DNA of 64,000 nt. Origin: Nothophaeocryptopus gaeumannii (Eukaryota > Ascomycota > Dothideomycetes > Mycosphaerellales > Mycosphaerellaceae). The notes below the pieces were generated by a model. It did not search any database, was not told the DNA's origin, and was given only the letters and a program-made list of their open reading frames with translations. This document shows positions 43,858 to 55,541 of this stretch, piece after piece. The DNA lies in contig JASISA010000027.1 in the NCBI GenBank assembly GCA_031771865.1, positions 1,550,001-1,614,000 of the forward strand, given 5' to 3'. Within the stretch, counting starts at the first letter, position 1. The number at the start of each line of letters is the position of its first letter. Position numbers and translations under genes: made by a program.

Positions 43858-44328
43858 TTATCTGCCCAGTCCTAAGCTTCCAGATTGCGCCATGGCCTAA
43901 AGAACAGAAGTCAGCAAGATGTATACCCTCATCCCTCACCCCTCTTTCACTCACAGCATTTTGCTCCTGGAAACGCTCTCCCAACCTCTCCGAGCTCTTC
44001 AGGAACTTATCGACGCACTTCATCACGCATCCCTCCTCCTTAGTCGCCAGGCTCTTCGAGGTGAAGTCGGTCACGCAGTCATTGAAACACCGTTGGACGA
44101 GGTTCGAGTACATCTGGTTCCCATATTAACCATGCCCTAAGTTCTCTTCGCATCCGCTGGATGTCCACGTACGTTCATGAAGTCCTTCATCTGCTTGCGC
44201 TCCATACGACCCTGCAGCTCACGCTGCTCTGCGGCAGTGAGGCTAACCCAACATCATCAGCTACTATTCTTGCTCTTCCCACATGAATGATCCGCAAAAA
44301 GGATTGCTCGTGCGACCCACCCGTCCAT
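43858..44328 (-). CDS. TIM9: mitochondrial intermembrane-space chaperone Tim9
   Basis: Small TIM that, with Tim10, carries hydrophobic precursors across the intermembrane space to the TIM22 complex. Four exons: 44328-44321 (8 nt), 44242-44173, 44113-43955 and 43896-43858. Introns are 78, 59 and 58 bp. The product is 91 aa. It reads MDGLTAAEQRELQGRMERKQ, then MKDFMNMYSNLVQRCFNDCV, then TKEEGCVMKCVDKFLKSSER. The last exon adds AMAQSGSLGLGR. The twin CX3C motifs (CFNDC and CVMKC) are complete and form the disulfides used in Mia40-dependent import. Length and N terminus match fungal Tim9. The short first exon is needed for the canonical MDG start. Confidence 0.95.
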
Positions 44329-45533
44329 TGTGGCTCGTTTGGATGAAGTGTTGACAAGGTGCGGTTATTGGCGACGATCGTGTGAGGCTGTGTTGGTTGC
44401 TGGTTTCACCTAATGCTCGATGATGTATTGAATGCGATGGTGGAGGTGTTTCTCGAAGCTCTTTCAACCTCGACGTCGAAGTGAAAGGAACAATCGTCGG
44501 GTGTGGCCGCTAGCGTGCGACGTATGACATCCATCGATGGGATTGAGAGCATTCGCCGTGCTGTTTCCACCCATATCGATACATGCTGCCATCTTCACGC
44601 CTGCGTGGCCGTGACGCAGCTTGACACCAGCGTGGACTACTTGCTTGCCCATTGTTGCTATTAATCGTCCTGAGTGATGCGTATCTCGCTGTTGCCATCG
44701 CTTCGAGAGCGCACAGAGAAGGTGCCGACCAATCACACGGGTCCCGCCAAGTGCGTAAAAATAGCAGTCGGTTCTGGAGAACTGGCAGGCGTGCCCCCAG
44801 CTGCTGGGGAGAGTGGGAACGAGCTCGCTCTGGCAGAGCAGGCTCGACTGTGAACTGTGTTTCATCAAGGCTCCGCGAGTCGCTCTTCTGTTGACGCTCG
44901 CCGTCTCTCGTCGCCCAACGTTCACGTCTACGCGCCGCTGGCAGGCAGAAGAATTAGTCGACCACCGCCGCCGCCGCCGCCAGTACATCCCCGTTTCCTT
45001 ACAGCGGAGGACAGTGTACCATCCCGCCGCCGCCGCCCTTCTTGCTTGTTGCTTGATTCACATCCCCCCCATCATACTCCAGCCCAGCGTATCAGAAGCG
45101 CGCCTCCTGCTCTATCTACAGTTCGCACTGCGGCCGCTGACAGGCCAAGATCTACCCTGCGCGCCCAGACAGACGTCGAACGCCTCCCACGCGCGCATTT
45201 CTGCTGTCTCTCGAATTCACGCCGCTGTCCTCTTGAGTGCTGGTCGCTGGCCCGTCATCGTCGAACCGCAACGCCCTTGGAGTATTTGCTGCACCACCTG
45301 GAGTTGGCAGCATACTTGTAGCATCGCCATCACGCGCCAGCCGACACACTTCCCCGTTCCGCATCGCGTCGAGCCAGCGTCACCGCGTGATCGACGGAAA
45401 CATACACGACCGCGATACATACCGAAATATCCAAGATCGCAACGCACTACAACGAGAACACGCTCCCGCCAGTGGTCGACAATCGCGCATGCTGTAGAGC
45501 GGCGTCGCGATCGCGGCAGACCTACCGCCAGGC
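44329..45533. other. long upstream region between Tim9 and the RhoGAP gene
   Basis: 1.2 kb between divergent genes. The last 600 bp are rich in C and purine-poor on the plus strand, like a long RhoGAP 5' leader. It contains a CCG trinucleotide tract. Open frames up to 256 codons (for example 44813-45583 plus) are Arg/Pro/Ser-rich, overlap other open frames, and look like composition effects. Confidence 0.5.
44961..44981 (+). repeat. short (ACC)(GCC)n trinucleotide tract
   Basis: Two ACC units followed by five GCC units, in the presumed 5' leader of the RhoGAP gene. Confidence 0.85.
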
Positions 45534-48481
45534 ATGACCCCAAGCGGGCCCTCGACGGCTCCCGCTGGTGCAGGCGGTCCTAGGCCCGCTCCCCAGGCCG
45601 GCCACAGCGAGGCAGTGAAGGAGAAGAAGGATCTTGCTAGCTGGTGGAAGAATTTCAAGAGAAGTGACAAGAAGGCAACGGAACAAGGTACGTATCAAGC
45701 AAATTTGATGACTTCGCGCAAGGAACAGAGTTCTCCTGCATTCTTGTATGGAGCGAAAGACCTTAGGCCATGTGTTTTGAATGGGTTGCACGTTCGACCA
45801 TTTGTGTCCGTACTTGCGCTTCCCAGCTTTGCGCTGTTTCGCCAGTCAGGATCTTTAACTCGAAAAGTGTTTGCAAAACTAACGGTGTCTCATAGTATCA
45901 CCTCATGGCATATTCGGCGTCCCGCTCCAAACCAGCATTCGATACGCGAACGTTGCCATCAGTCTGTTCAATGACGAAGGCCAAAGCTACATCTACGGCT
46001 ATGTACCGATTGTTGTTGCAAAGTGCGGAGTGTTTCTGAAGGAGAAAGGTGAGGCGCAGCTCGATCTAAATCAGCACCCGACAATCAGCTAATGGTACAT
46101 CAGCAACCGACGTTGAGGGTATCTTTCGACTCGCTGGGAGTGAAAAGCGCATCAAGGAGCTCAAGCTGGCCTTCGACAGTCCGGATCGCTACGGCAAGGG
46201 GCTCGATTGGACAGGGTATACCGTTCACGATGCTGCTAACATTCTCCGACGTTATTTCAACCAACTACCGGAACCCATTATTCCGCTCGAATTCTATCAA
46301 AGGTTCCGAGATCCTCTACGAAATCACCAGGTGCAGGCCGTAGGAGCAATTGACTCAGCACAAAGCCCAAGTGAAGGCGAATTCGACCAAGAAGCCGCGA
46401 TCAGGGCGTATCAAGCTCTTATAACAGAACTGCCTCCTTTGAATCGTCAACTGCTGCTTTACATCTTGGATCTGCTCGCGGTATTTGCAAGTAAATCCGA
46501 TTTGAACAAAATGACCACGCCCAATTTGGCCGCCATCTTCCAGCCTGGAATCCTTAACCATCCTCAGCACGACATGGCTCCACAGGAATACCGTCTGAGC
46601 CAGGACGTGCTTATCTTCCTCATTGAGAACCAAGACAGCTTTCTCATCGGAATGCAAGGGACAGCTGCGGATGCAGAGACAGTCCGGGAAGTGCAGAGCG
46701 GTGCTGCTGCTAAGCCCCCGGGTACTCCTACTACTCCAGGTAGATCCAAGACGATTATTGGACGATCCAGCTCAAATTCAAGTGTGGCCGCAGAAAGCGT
46801 ACGAAAATTTGGTAGTATCCGTCGCAACGTTTCTGTGTCTAGCAAACACAGCAAGAAATCTGAGAATGGTGCCCCTGGCTCGCCCGTCCCTGGAACTCCG
46901 ACGAGTGGTGTGCACAGAAGCAACACGGTTCCCTCGAGGCGAGACCGCGGTAGCACCGCACAGTCGCCCCGCTGGTCACGGGACAAGAATTCAGATCCAA
47001 CGACTCCAGTTACGCAAGGCATCTCCCCTGGCCTTCAGCCCACCAACGAACTCAGAGTTGATCGGCCCTCAACTTCCGAACGCCCTTCTTCTCTCCAGCA
47101 CACCCCAATCGGCAGCGTCGCTCCTGCGCAAGCCTTCCCAGCCCCACCCGAGATCACGTCCGCGTCCTCGAGCGAAGTTACTACGCCTAGGGGGGATTTT
47201 GGGCAAGACCCAACAAGAGATTACGCGACTCCGAAAAAGGACACAATCCCTCTTCTTGCCTCAGGAGGCAGCGCTGAGAAATTCACCGACCGATCTTCTT
47301 TGCATACTACGTCTACCGCTTCGGGTCGCAAATTCCTCGACATTCTGAAGCAGTCGCCGACGAGCGATGGAGAAGGCCGCAAGCCGAATAAGCTACAGAA
47401 GAAACGTATTCCTGGATCTGCCCTTTCGAGCGCGCAATCCTCTAGTCACTCATTGCATGAGGAAGGGAAGGAAGAGCCACAGCGATCTCCAACCTCCCCG
47501 TCCCTTGCACCGACTGCTTTTCAAGCGCCAGTCCCTGTTCACGCGCCGGCTCCTGTTCATCCTCGGGCACCTGTTCTCGGGGCTCCGATTGAAACAACCA
47601 GTGATGACCAATCGAATTACGCGACTGCACAAACGACACCTGTCCAAGCATCACCTGCTCAAGCGATCCCTGTTCAGCCAACACCGCAACGTGATCCGAC
47701 TGATGCCACCCTGAGGCCAACAGTATCACCTTCGAACTCGTTTCAGTCACACACTGACCATTCGGACGCTGATCTCGTGGGCGATGAACAGCCGCCTCAA
47801 AGTGGCGATCAGCCTGAGAGGAAGAAACGAAACCGCTGGCGTTTCTCTCGCACGCAAAACAAGATCGAGCCGTCTACACCTGGTAGCAACCCACTAAGTA
47901 CCATGAGCGCAAGGGAGCAAGCAACTTCACGCTCAACCATCGGCAGCGGCAGCTCGCAGCCTCGTAAAAGCTTCCAGGAGCCTCCGCCCATAAGCTCTGT
48001 TGTCACTGATCCTGTGCCTGAGGAAGTCGGGAAGGAGGGAAGGATAACATCCGCGCCTCAGCAACAAATTCAGCCCTCTGCTACCTCGGACACGGTGTTC
48101 TCTGATTCTGAACGGGAAAGGAAAGGACCGATGTCGTGGCTGAGGAACAAGATTCAGGAGAGGAAAGACAAGGATACCGAAAAGCGTTCAAGAACCCCTG
48201 AACGCGGCCATGAAAGGACGAGAAGCAAGCAAGATCTGTCCCTTCCTAAAGAAGCACAAGCGGGGCGAGGGAAATCTTTTGAGCAGCCACGCGTGGTATC
48301 GGACAATGCTTCGCCAACATCCAACCCGGCGCCTCCACCCGCTGTTCCTGTGGCGGGCGGTATACAGCCCGTCAGCAATGGCGAGATGCTCGACGAGAAT
48401 GTTGATCCTAAACCGGATACCAGGTTGGAGCCTCAGCAGACAGGAACGCAGAGTGTCGGGAGGACTGACTCAGACGGCTGA
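45534..48481 (+). CDS. RhoGAP-domain protein, Sac7/Bag7-like
   Basis: GTPase-activating protein for a Rho-type GTPase (Rho1 by analogy with Sac7/Bag7), acting in actin and cell-wall signalling. Three exons: 45534-45687, 45896-46048 and 46104-48481. Introns are 208 and 55 bp. The product is 894 aa. The RhoGAP domain covers about residues 55-270: GIFGVPLQTSIRYANVAISL, then YIYGYVPIVVAKCGVFLKEK, ATDVEGIFRLAGSEKRIKEL with the arginine finger in GIFRLAGS, the segment YTVHDAANILRRYFNQLPEP, and KMTTPNLAAIFQPGILNH. The remaining 600 residues are Ser/Pro/Gln-rich and disordered. They include repeated PVHAPAP/PVQASPAQ phrases and a basic region near the end (RNKIQERKDKDTEKRSRTPE), probably regulatory. 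No PH or BAR domain seen. Confidence 0.93.
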
Positions 48482-50689
48482 TGAGCTGGAACTTGCAAGG
48501 TTGATATTGTTCCATTCGTCGGTGATGTGGCGCTTCATCCTCATCGCGTGCACGGGGCTGGCCAGACAAGTAACGAACGCGATGTAAAGCTTAAGTGCTA
48601 GCCATGATTGCCACGATGTGGGAGTTGATGAGCCAACAAAATATTCCTTATTCAAAGTATGTCTATAATGAAAAAATGGGGAAGCGAAGGTACTCGCAAA
48701 AAAGATTATAAGCCGGAAAGTAGCTCATTGTGGAAGCTATTTGTACATAGTCGTCTCAAAGAACGATAGTCCCGGTTATCAGTCACATGAAGCATGCCAA
48801 GTCTCAAAAAGGGAAACTAGGCGTAGGTGTTACGCGTACATCTGCTGCAGGTCCAGCCATTCTTTTCTAAATGTGCATGCTATGCGTTGAGGAGAGTATG
48901 ATGCCCGAATGGGATTGCCACTGCCTATAAGGAAATGGTGAGGTTGATACGCAGGGTACCCGTGCGGTGAGTACTTACGTACGGCCTGCTAAATCTATCG
49001 ATTGTAGTTTTCCTTTCTGTCTATTATGCATGAGACGATGCATGAAACGTGAATTGTTGAGAGCTCGATTGGACGGCGTGAGTGCCCCTTGCTGGGGTTC
49101 TGCTGCGGCTCTCAACGGAGGAGCCTGGCCCAGAGCTAGCTGTCAAGCTGTGTGCTGTGCACTTTTTGCCTCTACGAAAATAGAAGTTTTAGGGACGGGA
49201 GCTTTGCATATACGACATGCTACGGAGGTACGGCCGACTGGCAAGAGCTAAGTCTGTTGTGGAACAGAAGCTGTTCACAAGCGGAGCTGTTCACAAGCGG
49301 ATGGGGATCCTGGTGCAGGAAGCGTGCATGGCTCTGCTGCGTGAGGGATGGCAAGCTGTGGAAGGATGCGAAGTTCTGAAACGTCGCTACAGTGCCCACC
49401 GCGGCTGGGATGGTGGTGATGATGATGACGATGATGATGATGATGACATGTTCTTCGTATCATACGTAGGTGGTGGACTGTTTCCATGTGTGAGCGTTTT
49501 GTCTGGAGTCATGTATAGAAGTGCTGGATGCCGTCTTGGCCGTGAAAACGAGGTTTGTGTGGATGTGTCGAGTACTGCTACCAAGTCTGCGTCCCGCGTG
49601 GAGTCAGCCCCTTACAACAGGATCTCGAGAGGGTGTTAGGTTTCCTCAGTATGCATTGCCAAGCTGTTGATCCGAAGTAAATGTCGCTCATGTACCTTAA
49701 GTCGAAGGAATTATATTTGAGCTCGCGCTTGTCTCATTCCTCTATGCCAGAAGCTTTCCCGACGACCAAGGAATCGAAATTGTTTGTGCTACAGGATTCA
49801 TCTGTAGCTGCCGCAAGCCGTGGTCGCACAGCGTATCAATTCTGGATGCTTGAGCAAAGACGATCGTTATCGTAGGTTGTCCGATGTCGTGTTTCGCGTG
49901 GGTGAAAGGCGGATGCGCCACCCCAAACGGCTGTGGGCGGCCTGTCGAAAAAGCCACAGCGACCGATCCCGCCGAAGAGAGCAGACGGCGAGCTCTAATA
50001 TGGTATAGTCCCGAACACTGTCTGCTGATCTTCGTCGCTTGAGGGAAGCCTTGTCCGCAGAAGGGCTTCAGGCTCGTATCTGAGAAGGATGGACGTTGAG
50101 CTTGCTCTCCACTGGCCTGCCATGCCATGCCATTTGCGCCTCGTAGCGCACTCCATCTGTGCGCATTCTGCTGCATGCGACGTTGGAGCTGGGCATCTGG
50201 AAGCACTTCTTGAAGCTGATGAGCTGGCTCTCAGATTTTGCATCTCCTCATGCTCCTGCCTTTTGCGTTGCTTCTGGAAAGCTGTCAGGGAAGGAGAGAG
50301 GCATAATTCTACGACTGCGATCAGGGTTCACAGGACGGTGCTGGAGACCAGAAAGGTTCCAAAAAGAGAGCGCTGTGACAGTGTCTAGGAAACGGATCGA
50401 TTGTGCCGCGGCGCACTCCTCCTGGGCCAACACCACTGTATTCAGCCACTTCACGTGGGTCACCTTCAACGGTGCTGACGCTGAGTACGTATTCTCTCGC
50501 ATCGTGCCTCTTGCCTCTTCGACTACTTGTCGGCGGCATTCAGCAACCTCCTCTTGGAAGCTAACTAACATGTATCTTTGACAGGGCCAGTCCGAAGTCA
50601 TTCGTCTCTTGTGCGAGCAGGTCTCAAGCCTCGTTGTTTTGTCCTGGTTGTGCGAATCGCTGCGAGCAACAGCAGCAAGATACCCGAAC
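48482..50689. other. 2.2 kb intergenic region
   Basis: No gene is supported between the RhoGAP and mucin-like genes. A GAT/GAC repeat lies at 49409-49447. An in-frame plus ORF over that repeat (49217-49639) encodes an Asp run but has no family sequence. A 242-codon minus ORF (50248-50976) runs antisense into the mucin-like gene and is considered a shadow. The right end should hold a long promoter, as is common for wall-protein genes. Confidence 0.5.
49409..49447 (+). repeat. (GAT/GAC)n trinucleotide microsatellite
   Basis: Imperfect GAT array of about 13 units with GGT and GAC variants, in non-coding sequence. Confidence 0.9.
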
Positions 50690-52327
50690 ATGCCATCGCT
50701 TCGATCGCTACTCGTCTTCGGACTGCCTGTGGCTTCCTTGGCTTCAGCATGGGCCATCCCGGACGTCGAAGCATTTGAGGAAAAGGTCATGGCAGAATGG
50801 GAAGAGGTGTTGAACTCGTTACCGGGAGAATCGCTCAAGGCCGCTATCGAGGGCAACTTGAGGCCGAAATATCGTGAGGGCGTCTTCGAAGACGGACATG
50901 ATGCGATAGAAGCGGTCCACAATGATGACCCAGACCTGGCATCGAAGTTGGTGGACCTCGCCAAGCAGGATGCCATTGTTAAGAGCTATCTGCGGAAAAG
51001 ACAAGACTCCAATGCCACTACAACGACACAAGCAACGACAGTGACAAGTACGACTCCCGTGATTGTCACGGATAGCAGCACGACAGCAGTGTCGTTCACG
51101 ACAGAAACCTCAGTCGTCACAACGCCGACGACGACGACTCAGCAGCAGACAACCCAACAACAGCAAACTACCTCTCAAGGTCAGTCATCTTCTAACACTG
51201 CAACTTCTTCCTCGCCGACCGTGACTTCGCAAGACCAACCTACGTCGTCGACCGTGATCGAAACCAGTACGATTGTCACTCAGCCCGACACCACGGTGAC
51301 TACTCAAACATCCGTTGTTATTCCAGTCAGCAGCAATACGCAAGGTCAGACGACCCCAACGACGACCGCCTCACCCTCGTCGAACACCCCTTCCGGTTCT
51401 TCATCGAGCAGTTCCGCGGGGGATGACTCCTCGACAGCGGCTCCTTCGAACCCTTCTTCAAGCCCATCATCGAATTTTGTTACTTCAATTGTTTCAACTT
51501 CTTCTCAAGAGCAGGGCTCATCGATTATAGCTATTACTATCCCTGTCACGACCACGAACCAGAACGGCGAAACGACGGTCCAATCTGTTGCAGTGTCCTC
51601 GATTGTCGCTGCCACCACTCCAATCACTCAGGGGACGGTCTCTGGTCGGACGACAGCCCAGAGCACTCAAACCGGTGTTCTTGTCCCTGTCGTGTTGTCT
51701 TCTACAGCTTCTGGTGGTAGTGTCGTTGTTCAAACGACCCAAGCTTTTCAGGCCTCCGCATCCACCAGCGTTGTCGTTGCTATCACCACCACCAACTCCC
51801 GCGGCGATACAATTACCACCTCATCAACGGCGCCAGCAGCTGTTGTTGTCAGCACCAATGCCCAGGGATCAGTCGTCACCACAGCTCAACCTCTCTCAGG
51901 CGTCACCGTCGCCCCTGGCGGTAGCGTCGTCCGGTCCTCAGGCACTCCGTCTCGCGTTACTACCACAGACGCAGAGGGAGACCAAGTCACCCTTACCAGC
52001 CCAACTCCAGGCGGTGTCTACACAGTCACCGATGTGCACGGAAATGTCGCCACCGTCACTTACCAACCTGGTGGCGGCCTCGTCAGCGCTCTGAACCTTC
52101 TGACTACAACCCTGCCCAATGGCCAGCAGACTACTATCACGTCTTTCGCTGAGGTCGGTGGAGCAACTGGTGCTGCCGCAGCCGGTGGATCGGGTGGGAG
52201 TTCGTCTCCTTCGAGCACGAACCGCCCTGGTCTTCAGAACGGCGCTGCTGCGCCTTCGAGCTGGTATGCCGCTGAATGCGCTGTCGTTGTTGGCGCGGCC
52301 ATCATCGGTGCAGGCCTCCTTCTATAG
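50690..52327 (+). CDS. GPI-anchored Ser/Thr-rich mucin-like cell-wall protein
   Basis: Single exon, 545 aa. A signal peptide lies at residues 1-21 or so (MPSLRSLLVFGLPVASLASA), then a compact acidic, helical N-terminal segment of about 80 residues (EEKVMAEWEEVLNSLPGESL, then ASKLVDLAKQDAIVKSYL). This ends at a dibasic Kex2-type site, RKRQ at 102-105. The next 400 residues are dominated by Ser, Thr, Gln, Val and Pro, and should be heavily O-mannosylated. The C terminus has a small-residue stretch followed by a hydrophobic tail (AECAVVVGAAIIGAGLLL), a GPI-attachment signal. I took ATG 50690; the frame stays open upstream, but starting there would bury the signal peptide. Covalent linkage to wall glucan is inferred. 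Confidence 0.85.
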   Translation: MPSLRSLLVFGLPVASLASAWAIPDVEAFEEKVMAEWEEVLNSLPGESLKAAIEGNLRPKYREGVFEDGHDAIEAVHNDDPDLASKLVDLAKQDAIVKSYLRKRQDSNATTTTQATTVTSTTPVIVTDSSTTAVSFTTETSVVTTPTTTTQQQTTQQQQTTSQGQSSSNTATSSSPTVTSQDQPTSSTVIETSTIVTQPDTTVTTQTSVVIPVSSNTQGQTTPTTTASPSSNTPSGSSSSSSAGDDSSTAAPSNPSSSPSSNFVTSIVSTSSQEQGSSIIAITIPVTTTNQNGETTVQSVAVSSIVAATTPITQGTVSGRTTAQSTQTGVLVPVVLSSTASGGSVVVQTTQAFQASASTSVVVAITTTNSRGDTITTSSTAPAAVVVSTNAQGSVVTTAQPLSGVTVAPGGSVVRSSGTPSRVTTTDAEGDQVTLTSPTPGGVYTVTDVHGNVATVTYQPGGGLVSALNLLTTTLPNGQQTTITSFAEVGGATGAAAAGGSGGSSSPSSTNRPGLQNGAAAPSSWYAAECAVVVGAAIIGAGLLL

Positions 52328-52923
52328 AGGACGAAATCTGATGGGAAGATATACGAGTACGTGTACATGTACATGAAGGAACGAACACGGGACCAACGAA
52401 TTTGCTTTGCTTTTTGACAGGGATGACATAAGGTGCATTATGGCATAGCGCGGATAGGGGATCATGGGAAAGTTTACCCTTTCACATACACTCTATAATG
52501 TCTGGGTCGGATCCAACAGTACAGCAGAAACGCATAGCGACAGAGAGACAGGACGTAAAGTAATCAGTGTCAGATCTGGAATCATACAAGTAAATCGCAG
52601 CACATGTCGTGATGATCTGGCTTTCTATTATATGGCTTGTTCAGTCTAAACGCTGTACAATCTATCGTACAATCCGCGAATCTGGTGGCTGGAGAGGTGG
52701 ACATGCAGCCAGCGTCTCTCGGCGCTTTTGTGGAGATTTACATGATCCAATGCGTATGCTCGTAAGCCTGCTGGGACTCAAAGCACTGGCAAGGCTTTTA
52801 CCACCGCTACTGCGCGTAGAGTGCATCTCCACATCTCCATTCAGTTGCCGCGCTTCCGACTGAAGTGTACATTTGCCCATGTGAGGCTCAAACCTCCTTG
52901 TTCGATCTTCATCCCTCCGAGGA
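52328..52923. other. convergent intergenic region
   Basis: About 600 bp between the convergent mucin-like and GPI11 genes. Nothing recognised. Confidence 0.5.
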
Positions 52924-53774
52924 TCAATTCATCTTCATCTTTGTCCCTTTAAGCAAAAATCCCCCAACAACTTTCCCAAGCACCGCGCCACCATACATGC
53001 CACAAATTATCGTCACAGGCCATTTCTGCCATTCCCTATCCCAATCTAACGGTATCGGTATCGCTCCTACCCAAGAACCCACACAAGCGCCCAATGACAT
53101 GCCATATATCTCATCTACGGGTAGCTGTAGACTTGCTATTCGCATCCATTTTTGAGCATCTAAGCCGTGGACGTAGAAGAGGTGTGGTGTTGCCAGGAGG
53201 GCGAGGTGTGTTGCGAGGAGGGCCGTGTGCGGGAGGTGCGATACGAGCGGGGCGCCGAAGAGGATGACGATTATGTAGAGCAGAGGCGCGGAGAGGGTGA
53301 ATGTGAAGACGAAGGAGAGCAATGCCGGCTGTAGTTTCATCCAGGATTAGCATTAGCTGTTAGTTGTTCCGCTGTATAATTGATTCCCTCCGTTGAGTTG
53401 TTCCGAGGAGGATCTTTTTGCTAGGGATGGTTCGGCGCATGACATACCACAAGCTTAGCCCAGATGTCTTGAGCAGGTTTTGCGGGCTTCGTTTTCTGGC
53501 CGGGTTTGGGTTTGGAGGGAGGTGTTTGGCCTGGTGATGGAAGGCATACTATGCAGTAGATTGCCTGGAGGATGGCTGTCGTGGGTGTGAGGCCCAGGAG
53601 CGTGTTGACCGGGTCTGCGACCAAGCTGCGGAAGAAGATGGGAATCAGGGAGAGCAGCAGCACTGGGTGCAGGTTCGCGAAAAGCTGCGAAGCCTGGCTT
53701 GGTAGAATGTCTACCGGCTTGCCGATTGACACAGCCGCCGCCGAGAGCTTTGCGTTGGCAGGTTGCGCGCTCAT
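52924..53774 (-). CDS. GPI11: GPI11 / PIG-F, GPI-anchor biosynthesis
   Basis: ER membrane protein that assists ethanolamine-phosphate transfer to the GPI precursor (with Gpi7/Gpi13 in yeast). Two exons: 53774-53448 and 53328-52924. The 119 bp intron is 53329-53447 (gtatgt...ctacag), giving 243 aa. Hydrophobic segments are LHPVLLLSLIPIFFRSLVAD, then TAILQAIYCIVCL, PALLSFVFTFTLSAPLLYII and ALLATHLALLATPHLFYVHG. The typical C-terminal block DWDREWQKWPVTIICGMYGG is followed by VLGKVVGGFLL. A Lys/Pro linker (SKPKPGQKTKPAKPAQD) separates the halves. The gene next to it encodes a GPI-anchored protein, which may be coincidence. Divergent from the VOC dioxygenase-like gene. Confidence 0.93.
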
Positions 53775-54086
53775 GTCATCGTTGTATGGTCCATCTGTGT
53801 TTTGTTTGGTATGACTGCAGACTTGCTTCGAAACATTCACTTATTTGCCGAAAGCAGGGGCCTCTCCGCTGCCCCACCTTCCGCTCCACCCGCTAGTAAG
53901 ATCCCTAAATCGGCAGCTGGTCGACCAACATATTCCGCCTGTACATGTCAGCATTGTGGGGTCTGGACGGAGAGCGCGATGATGGAGCTGCCAATATTTA
54001 TACCTCTGATGACCACCTTGTCATCACAGTACGGCCAAGGACCGGACGAATCGCTCTGACGCTGGACCGAAAGACCGAAGAACAAT
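53775..54086. promoter_or_regulatory. divergent promoter region, GPI11 / VOC dioxygenase-like
   Basis: 312 bp between divergent start codons; no supported ORF and no identified factor site. Confidence 0.45.
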
Positions 54087-55336
54087 ATGGCGACTGCAAC
54101 TGCTACCACGACCGAGACCAATGGCAGTACCTGGACGCCTCCCACCGGCAACTCCTCTCAGTTCGGACAAACCCGCCCAGTAACCATAACAGCCAACGAC
54201 GACAACAGCATCTCCGTAAAACCCAACCGCGGCGCAACAGTCACAGATGTAGATGCCATAGGCCCCAACTCGGAACCTCTCCAATCATGGCAACAAAAAG
54301 TAGGAATCGATACCTCCGCGCAAATCAAACTCGTCAAACTCGCCCATATGCGCTATCAACACCCTGACTTCCCAACCATCAAGAAGTTCCTGCAAGACTT
54401 TGGTATGCATATCGCCAAAGAAACAGAAGATCGCATCTGGTTTCGTGGATATGGAACAGATCAATATGTCTACTACGCGCAAAAGGGACCCAAACAATTC
54501 CTGGGCGGGACCTTCGAAGTCGAATCAATGGCCGAACTCGAGAAAGCCTCCAAACTCCCTTCTGCCGCCGGCCCCATTAAATCCCTAGAAGAAGAGGGTG
54601 CCCCAGGAGGAGGGCATATCCTAACCATCCACGATCCAGAAGGTTTCCCCATAAACCTCATGTACGGCCAAACGCCCGCCTCAAAGGGCTCTCTCCCAGA
54701 GAAAGTGATCATCAACGATGAATCCACCAAGCCTCGCGTTCGAAAATTCAACCGCTTCACACCCGGTCCCGCAGCAGTCCACAAATTAGGCCATTACGGC
54801 TTGTGCGTCCAAAACTTCTCTTCCCAACTCGATTTCTATACCCGAACCTTCAATTTCGCACCCACAGACTTCCTGTACATCCCGACCGGCCAAGGAAAAG
54901 AAACCAAAGACGTAGCAGTCTTCGCACACATCGATCGAGGAGAAGAACCAGTCGACCATCATACATTCTTCATGTCTACGAACCCGACTTCTCATGTCCA
55001 TCATGCGAGTTTCGAGGTGCATGATTATGATACGCAGCAGTTGGGACATCAGTGGTTGGGGAAACAGGGGTATACGAGTGTTTGGGGGATTGGGAGACAT
55101 ATTTTGGGGAGTCAGGTAAGACAAACCTCTCTTAAAAAGCGTGCGATGTTGTGAGTGTGAGCTGACTTAATTTTTGCCAGATCTTCGATTACTGGTGGGA
55201 CACCACAGGAAACATGATTGAGCATTATGCGGATGGAGATCTTGTGAACAAAGATACGCCGATTGGATGGGGAATGGCAGGTGATGAGTCCTTGGCTGTG
55301 TGGGGGCCTGAAGTACCGAAGTGGTTCTTGGAATAG
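54087..55336 (+). CDS. glyoxalase/extradiol-dioxygenase (VOC) family protein
   Basis: Two-domain vicinal-oxygen-chelate protein resembling 2,3-dihydroxybiphenyl or catechol extradiol dioxygenases. Exon 1 is 54087-55115, the intron 55116-55180 (65 bp, gtaaga...tgccag), exon 2 55181-55336. The product is 394 aa. The N-terminal VOC domain starts near IKLVKLAHMRYQHPDFPTIK and includes GGGHILTIHDPEGFPINLMY. The second domain begins AAVHKLGHYGLCVQNFSSQL and continues HVHHASFEVHDYDTQQLGHQ, ending FDYWWDTTGNMIEHYADGDL. The metal-site pattern H (KLGHYGL), H (HHASFE) and E (MIEHY) is complete in the second domain, so an Fe(II)-dependent ring-cleaving enzyme is likely. The aromatic substrate is unknown. 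Confidence 0.88.
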
Positions 55337-55541
55337 TAATTCCATATCGGAGTTGTTTGTAAATGTAGAATGGCTAAATGGTTTGCCACCACGCTACCTC
55401 TATCCTGCGTTGCCCAGCGCTACAATAAGCACCGAAACACGAGAATCTACCACCTAGAAACGCCGTGCTATGCATCGCAAGAAAAGCAGAAAGGTTCACA
55501 GCCCATTGTATAAAATGCATGTTGGGTTTGAATTTGAGAAC

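Noticed and set aside
44813..45583. 256-codon plus ORF upstream of the RhoGAP gene
   Set aside because: Arg/Pro/Ser-rich in C-rich leader DNA, overlaps two other long frames and the true RhoGAP start. Best explained by base composition.
49217..49639. Plus ORF with a poly-Asp run
   Set aside because: The Asp run is simply the GAT microsatellite; the rest has no protein-like or family sequence.
50248..50976. 242-codon open frame on the minus strand
   Set aside because: Antisense to the start of the mucin-like gene, no family sequence. The plus frame has a signal peptide, Ser/Thr stalk and GPI tail.
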